A stretch of DNA of 50,365 nt from Minisyncoccota bacterium (lineage in GTDB: Bacteria > Patescibacteriota > Minisyncoccia > Phycocordibacterales > UBA9973): assembly GCA_018060905.1 (NCBI GenBank), contig JAGOVD010000001.1, forward strand, positions 1 through 50,365, in the 5' to 3' direction. The notes under the pieces are model-generated. The model was not told where the DNA came from and made no database searches. It saw nothing but the letters and a program-made list of their open reading frames with translations. Of this stretch, positions 23,661 through 32,508 are shown one piece after another. The stretch's first letter is position 1; each line of letters opens with the position of its first letter. The translations under genes and the position numbers were made by a program.

Positions 23661-25532
23661 TTAAAACCTATCGGGATTTTGTTCTATTTTATACGGGAAG
23701 CGCAATGTTTCGAGGAATGATTGGATGCGGCCTCCTTCTTCCTCTATATATGAGAGGGGTGCCTTGATGATCCAGACCATAAGGACCTTCATACTCCCGA
23801 GATCGATACGACGTGGGGCGAGCGCGGTGATATCGCTATCAGCAAAGAATGTTTCGATCGATTCTTTGACTTTCATGCGATGTCCTTCAGGGACCGTGAG
23901 CGATATTTTGACGAGGAGTCCATACGGCGGATAGCCGAGCTCTTTGCGTACGGCGAGCTCGTCGTGGATGATGGCGTTTATTTTCTGTGTCTCGAGCTGT
24001 TTGATGAGAGGGAACTGGGGATTGCGGGTGCAGACGATGACGCCTTCACTTGATTGCTCGTTGCACTCCATGATGAGACGGAGCGTTGTTTCAGTGGTCG
24101 AGAGCGCTGGTGTCGAGAGCATGCGGTCAAAGTATGGGAAGAGTGTGTAGTGAATACCTTTGAGGTAGGGCAATACTTTGACAGTGCCAACGACGATTGC
24201 GAACTTCTTTTGTTGGACGTTGCGAATCAGTGACTCAACATCCTTGCTATCAGGAGTGATGTCATCATCCACCGCAAAGACGTTGTCGGTACCAACGAGT
24301 GAGACTATTTCTTCATAGAGACTCTCGGTCCCTATGGCGAGTGGGGAGATGTTCCAGCTGCCACAGTAGCTACAGTGGTGTGTAGTTGGGAGTTCTTCGG
24401 CACAGTGCGTGCAGATAAAATACCGTTCACGATTGCCACCGGGCATGACTTTGTTGCGCAGTACCATCGGGAGTTCACAGGCAGGGCAGGAGACGACTGT
24501 CCCACAATCAGCACACCGAGAGAGTGGGGCAATCCCTTTGCGGTTCGTGTATATAAACAGACGAAACTTTTTCTTCTCTGCGTGTCGAATCAGATCCATG
24601 ACCTCACTTGGCAGGGTGGTGCGGTAGTGTTCGATCGGGACGATATGGAGCTTCGTCGGTGTGTAGGTACGAGGCAGATGATCGCCATCTAATCGTGCGA
24701 GCGTTTCTAGTCGTGGCATGGTGTCTCCCCATGTGAGATCGAGATGTGCCTGTTCGCAGAAGTGTTTGATAAGGATACGAGTATCGATCCCATAGCGATC
24801 ATTCGTTTTATAGAGGGTACTCCCTTCATCTTCGGCGATGACAAAACCGAGGTCGTTGCGTGGAATTAAAAAGAATCCCGGTGTTACAAAAACGAGTAGC
24901 GGACGATCAGAGGTCTTGATGAGAGAAAAGGAGCTACGCAAATTTTTCTTTGTGGTCTTGCTATGTAGGACGATGATGTGTTTCTGGATGCCTTTTTCAA
25001 GTCGAGTGCTCCATGTTTCGAGTGCGCGAATAGTGGGAGCGACAAAGTACACGCTTTTCTTTGCGGCAAATGCACCTCGAATGAGTCGTTTGTAGTGATC
25101 AGCGCGATCGAGGGTTCTTGCTGCGAGGACATGTTCTTCGAACGAACTGGTAGGGAGGGGGTGTTCACCGAGGACGTCATTTATTTTTTCACCTTGCATG
25201 TACTCAAAGAGAAACGGCGGAATCGTACTACCGGCAACGGCACCAACCGGTGCAAGTGTCTGAGTTGCGGTTGCGCTTAGTGCGAGGATAGCTTGTTCAA
25301 AATAGGGTAGATGGCCGAGCACGAGCTTTACCTTTTTTAAAGCGAACGCTGCCTGCTTGATAAGTGACTTTGCTTCAGCGAGAGGGATACTTTCGATGAC
25401 GATACCGACAATGAGTTGCCGGCCAAATGGTATTGAGACGAGGGTTCCGAGAGGGATCAGGGACGCAGCGTAGTACGTCAGTGTGTCAAACGGAATACCG
25501 CGGGCAATAGGGATGATTGTTGCGACATACAT
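23661..25532 (-). CDS. priA: PriA-like primosomal protein lacking helicase motifs
   Basis: The product is 623 residues with the PriA layout: N-terminal 3'-DNA-binding domain (about 1-100), a helicase-like core and a C-terminal domain. All eight zinc cysteines are present (C340, C343, C349, C352, C374, C377, C387, C390). The Walker A motif (GxTGSGKT) is absent near 145-160, the DEEH box is replaced by IAEDEGSTLYK (232-242), and no QVAGRAGR motif is found. It can probably still bind DNA and fold, but not hydrolyse ATP (inference). Minus-strand TATAGT (25544-25539) lies six bases before its ATG. Confidence 0.85.
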   Translation of the reverse strand: MYVATIIPIARGIPFDTLTYYAASLIPLGTLVSIPFGRQLIVGIVIESIPLAEAKSLIKQAAFALKKVKLVLGHLPYFEQAILALSATATQTLAPVGAVAGSTIPPFLFEYMQGEKINDVLGEHPLPTSSFEEHVLAARTLDRADHYKRLIRGAFAAKKSVYFVAPTIRALETWSTRLEKGIQKHIIVLHSKTTKKNLRSSFSLIKTSDRPLLVFVTPGFFLIPRNDLGFVIAEDEGSTLYKTNDRYGIDTRILIKHFCEQAHLDLTWGDTMPRLETLARLDGDHLPRTYTPTKLHIVPIEHYRTTLPSEVMDLIRHAEKKKFRLFIYTNRKGIAPLSRCADCGTVVSCPACELPMVLRNKVMPGGNRERYFICTHCAEELPTTHHCSYCGSWNISPLAIGTESLYEEIVSLVGTDNVFAVDDDITPDSKDVESLIRNVQQKKFAIVVGTVKVLPYLKGIHYTLFPYFDRMLSTPALSTTETTLRLIMECNEQSSEGVIVCTRNPQFPLIKQLETQKINAIIHDELAVRKELGYPPYGLLVKISLTVPEGHRMKVKESIETFFADSDITALAPRRIDLGSMKVLMVWIIKAPLSYIEEEGGRIQSFLETLRFPYKIEQNPDRF

Positions 25533-25538
25533 AGAATC

Positions 25539-25546
25539 ACTATACT
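25539..25546. promoter_or_regulatory. Overlapping -10 boxes of divergent priA and mreB
   Basis: Minus TATAGT (25544-25539) and plus TATACT (25541-25546) overlap by four bases in a 26-bp intergenic region. Each promoter must take its -35 from the start of the other gene, so the two cannot be occupied at once. Confidence 0.7.
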
Positions 25547-25558
25547 ATTTGTACTACT

Positions 25559-26578
25559 ATGTGGAAACTAGGCACCAGCAAGAAAATCGGTATCGATTTG
25601 GGAACGACAAATACGTTGGTATACGTTGCTGGCAAGGGCGTCGTCCTCAATGAACCAACCGTGGTTGCGGTCGACCGCACGACAAAGACGATTGTCGCTA
25701 TCGGTCTAGAGGCCAAGGACATGATCGGTAAGACTCCTGATACGATCACAGTCTATCGTCCGATGCAGGATGGTGCGATTGCTGATTACAACATCACGTA
25801 CGCATTGTTGCGGTATTTTTTGACCAAGGCACTTGGGCGAAGCTCTCTGTTTAAACCCGACGTACTTGTCTCTGTCCCAGCCGGTATTACATCCACGGAA
25901 CGTCGAGCAGTGATTGAAGCGACTATGAAGGCCGGTGCAAAGAGTGCCATCATCGTCAAAGAAGCAATCCTCGCAGCGCTCGGTGCGGGTGTTTCTATCA
26001 ACGATGCAAAAGGTTGCATGATCATTGACTCAGGTGGAGGGACGACTGACATCGCGGTGATATCACTTGGTGGCATCGTCGCGTCGACGTCGGTCAAATG
26101 TGGTGGCAACAAACTCGACCAAGCAATTATCGACTACATCAAACGCACCTACAACGTCATCATCGGAGACCAGACTGCCGAAGAAGTAAAGAAAACACTT
26201 GCTGCAGCACTTCCTATCACACCCGATAGTACGGGTTCGGTCAAAGGTCGCGATACTGTCGCAGGACTCCCGGTGACACTCTCGATCACGACCAACGAAC
26301 TCGTCAAAGCGATTGACTATGAGTTGAAACTCATCATCAAGGCTATCAAGAGTGTGCTTGAACAGACACCTCCCGAGCTTGCGAGTGACATCATCGACAA
26401 CGGTATTGTCATGACCGGTGGAACAAGCGGACTTGCGCACTTGCCCGCGCTCATCGAACAGCAGACAGGGATCAAGGTACGTGTCGCTGACGATGCATCA
26501 TATGCGGTCGTCAAAGGCACCGGTATCCTTCTCGACCACCTCGATGATTACAAACGTTCTATTTTAGTGAAGAGATAA
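25559..26578 (+). CDS. mreB: Rod-shape protein MreB
   Basis: The product is 339 residues. KIGIDLGTTNTLVYVAGKG is phosphate 1, MIIDSGGGTTDIAVISLGG is phosphate 2, and IVMTGGTSGLAHLP is the adenosine motif. MreB polymers guide lateral wall synthesis at the membrane. It is divergent from priA with a shared promoter core; TATACT lies 12 bases before the ATG. No mreC, mreD or rodA is adjacent. Confidence 0.95.
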   Translation: MWKLGTSKKIGIDLGTTNTLVYVAGKGVVLNEPTVVAVDRTTKTIVAIGLEAKDMIGKTPDTITVYRPMQDGAIADYNITYALLRYFLTKALGRSSLFKPDVLVSVPAGITSTERRAVIEATMKAGAKSAIIVKEAILAALGAGVSINDAKGCMIIDSGGGTTDIAVISLGGIVASTSVKCGGNKLDQAIIDYIKRTYNVIIGDQTAEEVKKTLAAALPITPDSTGSVKGRDTVAGLPVTLSITTNELVKAIDYELKLIIKAIKSVLEQTPPELASDIIDNGIVMTGGTSGLAHLPALIEQQTGIKVRVADDASYAVVKGTGILLDHLDDYKRSILVKR

Positions 26579-26601
26579 AAGGTATTTATACCCCAACTTT
26601 T

Positions 26602-26629
26602 TTGACAAAAAATACTCCACGAGTACTAT
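26602..26629 (+). promoter_or_regulatory. Promoter of the 154-residue cassette
   Basis: TTGACA (26602-26607), 16-bp spacer, TACTAT (26624-26629), then about 40 bases of AT-rich leader. Confidence 0.7.
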
Positions 26630-26671
26630 AAAAAATGACACTAATTTCGTTCATTTTAAAACTTCATACAT

Positions 26672-27136
26672 ATGACAACTTTAACACTCTCGGCAGGTGT
26701 ATATACATTACAACTACAAGGAGAAGTCACGCACTACACCTGGACAGGTGGAAATGCTGAAATAGGAGATTGCGACTGTTCAAATACATATTGGAAGGGA
26801 CAGGCAAGACTTTCAATTGAATCGAGCGATGTTTTTTTTAATTTCGAAACGAGAAAACATCGTGAAATATCCACCAATCAAATTGAGTCACTAGAAAAAG
26901 AATTTGTGGTGATATCCGGGATATCTGAAAATGCCGCGATTGCGAACAGAGAAGAAATCCTTATAGATTTCTGCGAAGCATTATGGGAGAAAATCTGGGA
27001 TGAATTTAATAACCAGAAAGAAGAGAAAAAGTTATTCTTTATTACAACCACTCCTCCTGTTATCGATGGACTACCCTTTGTAAACAAGGGAATCATTATT
27101 GAGCCAGGCCACCAAATGAAAGTATTTACTGATTGA
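26672..27136 (+). CDS. Hypothetical protein
   Basis: The product is 154 residues. The N-terminal half is beta-rich and includes GDCDCSNTYWKG, a possible small metal site; the C-terminal half has an amphipathic helix (EEILIDFCEALWEKIWDEFN). No signal peptide. It has its own promoter, leader and terminator, between mreB and the holB-like gene. The family is not recognised. Confidence 0.7.
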   Translation: MTTLTLSAGVYTLQLQGEVTHYTWTGGNAEIGDCDCSNTYWKGQARLSIESSDVFFNFETRKHREISTNQIESLEKEFVVISGISENAAIANREEILIDFCEALWEKIWDEFNNQKEEKKLFFITTTPPVIDGLPFVNKGIIIEPGHQMKVFTD

Positions 27137-27153
27137 TTTTTTTAGAAACTGTA

Positions 27154-27177
27154 AAGCCCTATTTTGGGCTTTTTTTA
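27154..27177 (+). terminator. Intrinsic terminator
   Basis: AAGCCC/GGGCTT stem with a 6-base loop and seven T. Confidence 0.88.
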
Positions 27178-27228
27178 TTCCAATATTAGAAAATATTAGA
27201 AATGTGCTTGATGCGTTACAATACTTCT

Positions 27229-27831
27229 ATGATTAACTTTGCATCTTACAAACCACAGCGGATATTTCTCGTTCAGGGAAATGAAGAAACATACGAAGGT
27301 ATCGTTCGAGATGTAGATACTGCCATTGTGCAGAAACTTTCTGTCTCACGATTTACTGTTGATCATGCGCACGTAGTTGCTTCGTTTGCGACTGAGGGCG
27401 ACGGGAGAGAGCGAATGCTCATCGTGTATTTCTCTATATTTTCCCCGGACGCAGCACAGATACTTTTGAAATCTCTCGAAGAACCGGATGAACAGACAAC
27501 GATTATTTTCGTCACCCCGTATCCTTATATCGTACCGATCACGATTCGTTCTCGAGTCATGCTGATCCAGACAGAGCGATCAACTATCGTTCCGGTGAAG
27601 CGGACGCGTGAGCAAGCTCTGCAGTATGTCAAAGATGAGCTTTCGAGCGAAAGTGAAGATGATGCAGCGACCCGTCGGGCGAAGGCAGTGGTATTTCTCG
27701 ATGAGCTTGAGACACTCTATAAGTCCGACTCTCGCAAATCACAGACAATCTACGAAGCGAAGCACATGCTGTTTGCCGCGAATCTCCCCACCAAATACGT
27801 CATGGAGTATGTCGTGAGTGCTGTGATATAA
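27229..27831 (+). CDS. DNA polymerase III delta'-like clamp-loader fragment
   Basis: The product is 200 residues. AAQILLKSLEEPDEQTTIIF and PYIVPITIRSRV match the conserved SLEEPP and TIRSR regions of delta'/DnaX clamp-loader subunits. The Walker A part and zinc module of longer family members are missing, as expected for an ATP-independent delta'. It would help open the sliding clamp. TACAAT (27217-27222) lies six bases before the ATG at 27229, so I reject the in-frame ATG at 27202. frr follows seven bases after its stop. Confidence 0.8.
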   Translation: MINFASYKPQRIFLVQGNEETYEGIVRDVDTAIVQKLSVSRFTVDHAHVVASFATEGDGRERMLIVYFSIFSPDAAQILLKSLEEPDEQTTIIFVTPYPYIVPITIRSRVMLIQTERSTIVPVKRTREQALQYVKDELSSESEDDAATRRAKAVVFLDELETLYKSDSRKSQTIYEAKHMLFAANLPTKYVMEYVVSAVI

Positions 27832-27838
27832 TGACGGT

Positions 27839-28375
27839 ATGTATACGTTAGAAGTATTTAAAGCAGAAGCAAAGCAAGCCGAAGAATGGCTTACCAAAGA
27901 GTACGCGCAGATTCACACGGGGCGTGCAGCACCGGCACTCCTCGATGGTGTGCAGACTGAGAGCTATGGCGCCTACCAACCACTCAAAAATGTTGCGAGT
28001 GTTTCTATCGAAGACCCCAAGACACTGCGCGTCGTCCCATGGGACAAATCTCAGATCAAAGATATCGAGCGCGCACTCCATGGTGCAAATCTCGGCTTCT
28101 CTGTGGCGTCTGATGATCAAGGTGTGCGCGTGATCATCCCAGCACTCACGACTGAGACTCGCAACCAACTTGCAAAGATCGCCAAAGACAAACTCGAAGA
28201 CGCACGCATCACAATCCGCAAGGCTCGCGAAGCCATGCTCAACGAGCTCAAAGACCTGAAACTCCCCGAAGACACCTTCCGCAATGCCAAAGACGACCTC
28301 CAAAAACTCGTCGATGCCGCCAACGACACCCTCGAAGCACAACTCAAACGTAAAGAAGGGGAGATACAGAGCTAG
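27839..28375 (+). CDS. frr: Ribosome recycling factor
   Basis: The product is 178 residues, close to the usual length. IHTGRAAPALLDGVQTESYG and IPALTTETRNQLAKIAKDK match RRF; the C-terminal helix completes the three-helix arm. RRF with EF-G splits post-termination ribosomes. Its -10 TATAAT (27827-27832) overlaps the stop codon of the preceding gene and lies six bases before the ATG, so frr can be transcribed alone as a leaderless message. Confidence 0.96.
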   Translation: MYTLEVFKAEAKQAEEWLTKEYAQIHTGRAAPALLDGVQTESYGAYQPLKNVASVSIEDPKTLRVVPWDKSQIKDIERALHGANLGFSVASDDQGVRVIIPALTTETRNQLAKIAKDKLEDARITIRKAREAMLNELKDLKLPEDTFRNAKDDLQKLVDAANDTLEAQLKRKEGEIQS

Positions 28376-28393
28376 GTAAAACAAGCGTGCTTA

Positions 28394-28422
28394 TTGATAC
28401 GTGGTTGTGGCTGCTGTATAAT
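28394..28422 (+). promoter_or_regulatory. Promoter of the two-gene cassette at 28487
   Basis: TTGATA (28394-28399), 17-bp spacer, TATAAT (28417-28422), with a leader of about 60 bases. Confidence 0.78.
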
Positions 28423-28486
28423 ATTGATGCGTAATATTTGTTTTAGATTTGTGCTTAAGATAAGCGACTAGATTTTGTTTCAATAA

Positions 28487-29035
28487 ATGCACGAAAAGCC
28501 TCAATTGAATAAAAAAGAATCAACTCTTGAAAACAAAGAGGTTTTTATAGACACACTCAAGATAGATAGTGAAGTAAATCCCACCATTGGTTTCTCTGAA
28601 CTTATTCAAAAAAGAAAAGAGAATGATCTAGTGGAGATCGAAAGGTTAACAAAGGAACTCAAAGGGACAAGTCTTATTGAAGAAAAACCTTCTGTAGAAA
28701 AAGATTTCAGTTCAAAAGAAATTGCGCAAAGAATTTCCGATGAGAGGGATATACATAAACTAGGACAAGAGCAACAGCGGCAAACAGAACGATATAATGT
28801 CAGCCCAGAAGAACAAGGAATTTTGGCATGGGAAGATAAGGCAAGAAAAGCACAACAAACTATCGATATAGCAGAAAGCCGGCTTGCTCTTGGGGAGACT
28901 GAGTTTAAAGAAATGTTCGGGGAGCTAGCTGATACAATGAAAGAATCAATCCCGCGTACCATTGAGGAAAATAGAAAACATATTGAAGAATATACATCAA
29001 TAGCGAAAGGGTTGCGGGAGAAAAAGAATGAATGA
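28487..29035 (+). CDS. Hypothetical coiled-coil protein
   Basis: The product is 182 residues, strongly charged and almost wholly helical, with heptad-like stretches (IQKRKENDLVEIERLTKELK and similar). No signal peptide or membrane segment. Its stop overlaps the start of the next gene by four bases, so the two proteins may form a soluble/membrane pair. The family is not recognised. Confidence 0.68.
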   Translation: MHEKPQLNKKESTLENKEVFIDTLKIDSEVNPTIGFSELIQKRKENDLVEIERLTKELKGTSLIEEKPSVEKDFSSKEIAQRISDERDIHKLGQEQQRQTERYNVSPEEQGILAWEDKARKAQQTIDIAESRLALGETEFKEMFGELADTMKESIPRTIEENRKHIEEYTSIAKGLREKKNE

Positions 29036-29343
29036 ATATGAATTTGAAAAACGATCAACAAAAGAATAACTTTATTGTGGGCGGTACATTGTTTGTGGTA
29101 GGTAGTGTTTTGTTCTGGTTTAGTACCTCAAAAACCAATCTTCCATGGGAAACATCTCTAAAAGCAACATACTTTTTAGGAATAATTTGCTTTACACTTC
29201 TTTTTATATTTCAAAGATTATTTATAGAATTGAAATTAGTCACCAATGTGAAAAAGAAGGTAGGTATGTATACCCTGATTTTAGCAACTGGAATTTTAGG
29301 GTACCTGCTTCTAATTTTTGTATTGGACTTATTTCCCTTGTAA
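29032..29343 (+). CDS. Small membrane protein, three predicted TM segments
   Basis: The product is 103 residues. Hydrophobic segments lie at about 15-31 (FIVGGTLFVVGSVLFWF), 47-64 (YFLGIICFTLLFIFQRLF) and 80-99. It is translationally coupled (ATGA overlap) to the coiled-coil protein upstream. Function unknown. Confidence 0.68.
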   Translation: MNMNLKNDQQKNNFIVGGTLFVVGSVLFWFSTSKTNLPWETSLKATYFLGIICFTLLFIFQRLFIELKLVTNVKKKVGMYTLILATGILGYLLLIFVLDLFPL

Positions 29344-29393
29344 TAGCGCTAAAAGTCTTTATGTACCAAGAGTAAAGGGGACTTAGGGAGATA

Positions 29394-29536
29394 TTGACAA
29401 AAAGGTATTTTTAGTATATAATATGTACAAGTTAGTGCGTAAACCAGCGGCACTTTAAAGTCATCTGCGGATGGCCACAAACTACTCCAAGCGAGTGAAA
29501 AGTCTGGATTTTCTTTCAAAATAAAATAATTAAAAA
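29394..29536 (+). promoter_or_regulatory. Consensus promoter and structured 5' leader
   Basis: TTGACA (29394-29399), 17-bp spacer, TATAAT (29417-29422) is the best promoter in the window. The leader of about 107 bases can fold into a multibranch: CCAG/CTGG (29444-29447 with 29504-29507) closing GGC/GCC plus CATC-TGCG-GATG (29449-29476) and ACTC-CAAGC-GAGT (29484-29496). No known riboswitch recognised. Confidence 0.55.
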
Positions 29537-30220
29537 ATGAACACAAAAAAATTTTACGAGAATGTAATGTCTCGCCAAACACTTATCACTACTGTCATCT
29601 TAGTGGTAATTACATCTACTTCTTTTACACATTTTGTGTTAGGAGGATCTATGGGATGGGTACTTTTGTCGATCCCTATAATGATGGTAGCCATGGCTTT
29701 CATCATATGTATGAACTATGCGATTCGGAAAACAATATGGTTGTATTCGGATGAAAGAAAACAATTGTTGAAACAACAAGAAATAGAAAAGGTTCAACAA
29801 GAGCGAGCTACAAAAGCACAGGAATTGCTTACAAAGATCAATGATTCAGAATACAAACCAACATGGAATGATGTTTGTTTCATCTTAAAAGTGTTAGATT
29901 GTTCAGAATTATCAGAATTGAACAGAGCCATTCTTATCACGAAAGTGAATTTTGTGGATCTGTTTGATATATCTGACATCAAACAGCACATGAAATGGCA
30001 ATCCACAGAATCTTTCGGAAATGCTTTATGGCATATTGAGAGAGCGTTGAAATGTACTTTCAATGATTCAATTCTCAAAACTCTTATTGCAAGCATTCAA
30101 GAAATTGAACGATGTAAAGAGTACAAAGGCTACGAGGCGTTATGTGGTCAGCTTAAGTATCATAAGTGTGAGACATTGATAAGATTAGCACTACCAACAA
30201 CAAAAGAGTTAGCTTATTAA
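29537..30220 (+). CDS. Two-TM membrane protein with helical cytoplasmic domain
   Basis: The product is 227 residues. Two hydrophobic segments lie at about 16-36 and 39-62, then a charged coiled-coil linker (ERKQLLKQQEIEKVQQERAT) and a helical domain with several cysteines. The layout resembles the 6532-7191 and 7341-8078 proteins. It is a single-gene unit with consensus promoter, long structured leader and terminator. The family is not recognised. Confidence 0.7.
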   Translation: MNTKKFYENVMSRQTLITTVILVVITSTSFTHFVLGGSMGWVLLSIPIMMVAMAFIICMNYAIRKTIWLYSDERKQLLKQQEIEKVQQERATKAQELLTKINDSEYKPTWNDVCFILKVLDCSELSELNRAILITKVNFVDLFDISDIKQHMKWQSTESFGNALWHIERALKCTFNDSILKTLIASIQEIERCKEYKGYEALCGQLKYHKCETLIRLALPTTKELAY

Positions 30221-30240
30221 GAAACTAATTCAAAGATGTT

Positions 30241-30271
30241 ACCCCTTCGTTTATACGAAGGGGTATTTTTA
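30241..30271 (+). terminator. Strong intrinsic terminator
   Basis: A perfect 10-bp stem ACCCCTTCGT/ACGAAGGGGT with loop TTAT and a T-rich tail. Confidence 0.92.
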
Positions 30272-30296
30272 TTTTTATACGGTATAATACCTCTTC

Positions 30297-31346
30297 ATGA
30301 CTATCATCTTATTTATCCTCGTCCTCTTGGTAACCGTCCTTGTGCATGAATGGGGGCATTTTATCGCGGCCAAAAAGAGTGGCATGCTCGTCGAAGAATT
30401 TGGCTTCGGTATACCGCCGAGACTGTGGAGTTTCAAAAAAGGCGAGACGAAGTATTCTATCAACGCACTTCCGATCGGTGGCTTTGTCAAAATAGCAGGG
30501 GAAAATGGTGCCGAAAACACTGTTCCGTATGAACGTCAGTTTGAAAGCAAGCCGTGGTACATCAAAAGCATCGTGCTCGTTGCGGGGGTTGTCTGCAACT
30601 TTGTTCTCGGACTCGTCCTCTTTACTATTGCGTATACGATCGGCATGCCGGGTATGACACCAACAGGAACGCCGACAGTCATCGGTGTCGTCGCAGGAAG
30701 TCCAACTGAAGCATCGGGTATCACCGTGGGCGATACGATCCAATCATTATCAGTCGGCGGAGTGATGCTCACCACGGTTGATACTGATCAGGTTCGCACT
30801 GCGATTCAAACATCAGATGGTCCGGTTACTGTCGCGTACACACATGATGGAGTACCTCGTGTTGCGACTATTGAGCCGGCAGTATCTGATACAGGGCGAC
30901 TCATGGGTATCGGTATTGAGCGGATCGGCATCGTCAAGGAACCGTTCTTTGGCGCTATTGCAACGGCATGGAAACAATCCGTCGCACTCACCGGCAATAT
31001 CTTTTCTGCGATCGGCACACTTGTCGGAGGGTTGCTCACTGGTCATGGATCGACAGCGGGACTCATTGGCCCAGTCGGTCTCGCAAAAGAAGTGGGCAAT
31101 GCGGCGACGTTTGGTGCGACATATCTCCTTGCCTTTGTCGCAACTATCTCACTCAATTTGGCAGTGCTCAACATCATGCCATTTCCTGCGCTCGATGGGG
31201 GACGACTCCTCGTCGTGTGGGGAGAGGCGCTGACTCGACGCAAATTTTCAGCAACGACGGTGGGTATTATTCATACCATCGGCTTCCTTGTTTTGATCGG
31301 CTTGATGATTGTCCTAACGATTGGAGACATACGGAGGGCCTTGTAA
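30297..31346 (+). CDS. rseP: Site-2 intramembrane metalloprotease RseP
   Basis: The product is 349 residues. HEWGH near residues 18-22 is the zinc site inside the first TM helix, and NIMPFPALDGG supplies the Asp ligand in a later helix. One PDZ-like domain lies between about 115 and 190. RseP cleaves membrane-bound anti-sigma factors and signal peptides. TATAAT (30283-30288) is eight bases before the ATG. Confidence 0.94.
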   Translation: MTIILFILVLLVTVLVHEWGHFIAAKKSGMLVEEFGFGIPPRLWSFKKGETKYSINALPIGGFVKIAGENGAENTVPYERQFESKPWYIKSIVLVAGVVCNFVLGLVLFTIAYTIGMPGMTPTGTPTVIGVVAGSPTEASGITVGDTIQSLSVGGVMLTTVDTDQVRTAIQTSDGPVTVAYTHDGVPRVATIEPAVSDTGRLMGIGIERIGIVKEPFFGAIATAWKQSVALTGNIFSAIGTLVGGLLTGHGSTAGLIGPVGLAKEVGNAATFGATYLLAFVATISLNLAVLNIMPFPALDGGRLLVVWGEALTRRKFSATTVGIIHTIGFLVLIGLMIVLTIGDIRRAL

Positions 31347-31450
31347 TACAAGGGTCAAATACGAGGATATGGTATAGTTTGACATTTCTTGCATCCATGA
31401 TAGAGTGAATCTATAGTATTTTAGAGTAATTCATAATCCACCACAAATTT

Positions 31451-32482
31451 ATGGCAGTTATCAGTTTCAAACCAAAACAAGTCACCAAACGGCTATTGTC
31501 GAATCTCCAAGATCGTGCACATGATATTATTGTCAATCGATATGGACTTACCGACACTGCGGACTCAAAGACGCTCGAAGCGATCGGCAAGAAATACGGC
31601 ATCACTCGTGAGCGTGTTCGTCAGATAGAAAATGCGGCACTAACTGCTATTCGCAAAAGTGATGCGTTTAAGACGGAGCACAAAACATTTACCGAACTTA
31701 AGGCGCTCATGGAAACTACCGGTGCGATGGTGCATGAAGATGATTTTCTCTCGTTTATTTCAAAAGACAAATCAGTGCAAAACCATGTTCGGTTCTACCT
31801 TGTTCTTGGGGATGAATTCAAAAACCTCAAAGAAGACGAACATTTTCACGGACGATGGTCTGTCGATGAAAGTCTCTCTACTGCAGTACATGAGGCACTC
31901 CACAGTGTATATCGCACACTCGATGACAAAGAACTCCTTTCACAAGAAGATCTCGTCACTCGATTTTTGAAAGAAATCAAAGATGTTGCTGATCAGTATA
32001 AAAACGAAGAAGTCGCACGTCGATGGCTCAACATCTCAAAGAAAATTGCTCAGAACCCACTTGGTGAATGGGGTCCTGCTGATAGTCAAAATATCAAAAC
32101 TCGTGGCATCAAAGACTATGCATTCCTTATGATGCGCAAACATGGTTCTCCTATGCACTTCCGTGAAGTCGCAAAAGCTATCGTCGACACCTTTGGTCGC
32201 AAGACACATGTCGCAACGACACACAACGAGCTCATCAAAGATCCACGATTCGTTCTCGTTGGTCGCGGATACTACGCACTTGCAGAATGGGGATACAAGC
32301 CAGGCATCGTACGTGATGTCATCAAAGAAATCCTCGTCAAAGAAGGACCACTCAGCAAAGAAGACGTCATCGAACGAGTGTTGAAAGAACGTTTCCTCAA
32401 AAAGAACACGATTCTTGTTAACCTTCAGAATGCAAAATATTTCAAGAAGCTTGCAGACGGACGATATACAGTAGCTAAATAA
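31451..32482 (+). CDS. Sigma-region-4 plus HARE-HTH DNA-binding protein
   Basis: The product is 343 residues. The N-terminus has a sigma-70 region 4 helix-turn-helix: LEAIGKKYGITRERVRQIE (about 42-60). A HARE-HTH domain lies at about 215-280 (KDYAFLMMRKHGSPMHFREV onward), and a second winged-helix-like region ends the protein. There is no sigma region 2, so it cannot be a full sigma factor. HARE-HTH also occurs in the RNA polymerase delta subunit, so a role in transcription is likely (inference). The -10 candidates (31412-31417, 31422-31427) leave a leader of about 25 bases. Confidence 0.8.
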   Translation: MAVISFKPKQVTKRLLSNLQDRAHDIIVNRYGLTDTADSKTLEAIGKKYGITRERVRQIENAALTAIRKSDAFKTEHKTFTELKALMETTGAMVHEDDFLSFISKDKSVQNHVRFYLVLGDEFKNLKEDEHFHGRWSVDESLSTAVHEALHSVYRTLDDKELLSQEDLVTRFLKEIKDVADQYKNEEVARRWLNISKKIAQNPLGEWGPADSQNIKTRGIKDYAFLMMRKHGSPMHFREVAKAIVDTFGRKTHVATTHNELIKDPRFVLVGRGYYALAEWGYKPGIVRDVIKEILVKEGPLSKEDVIERVLKERFLKKNTILVNLQNAKYFKKLADGRYTVAK

Positions 32483-32508
32483 ACAACGGTGTGTCAAAAT
32501 AGTCGTAT

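Noticed and set aside
26579..26592. Terminator after mreB (GGTAT/ATACC)
   Set aside because: The stem is only five AT-rich pairs with a 2-base loop and the T run is 10 bases away, so it is too weak to call.
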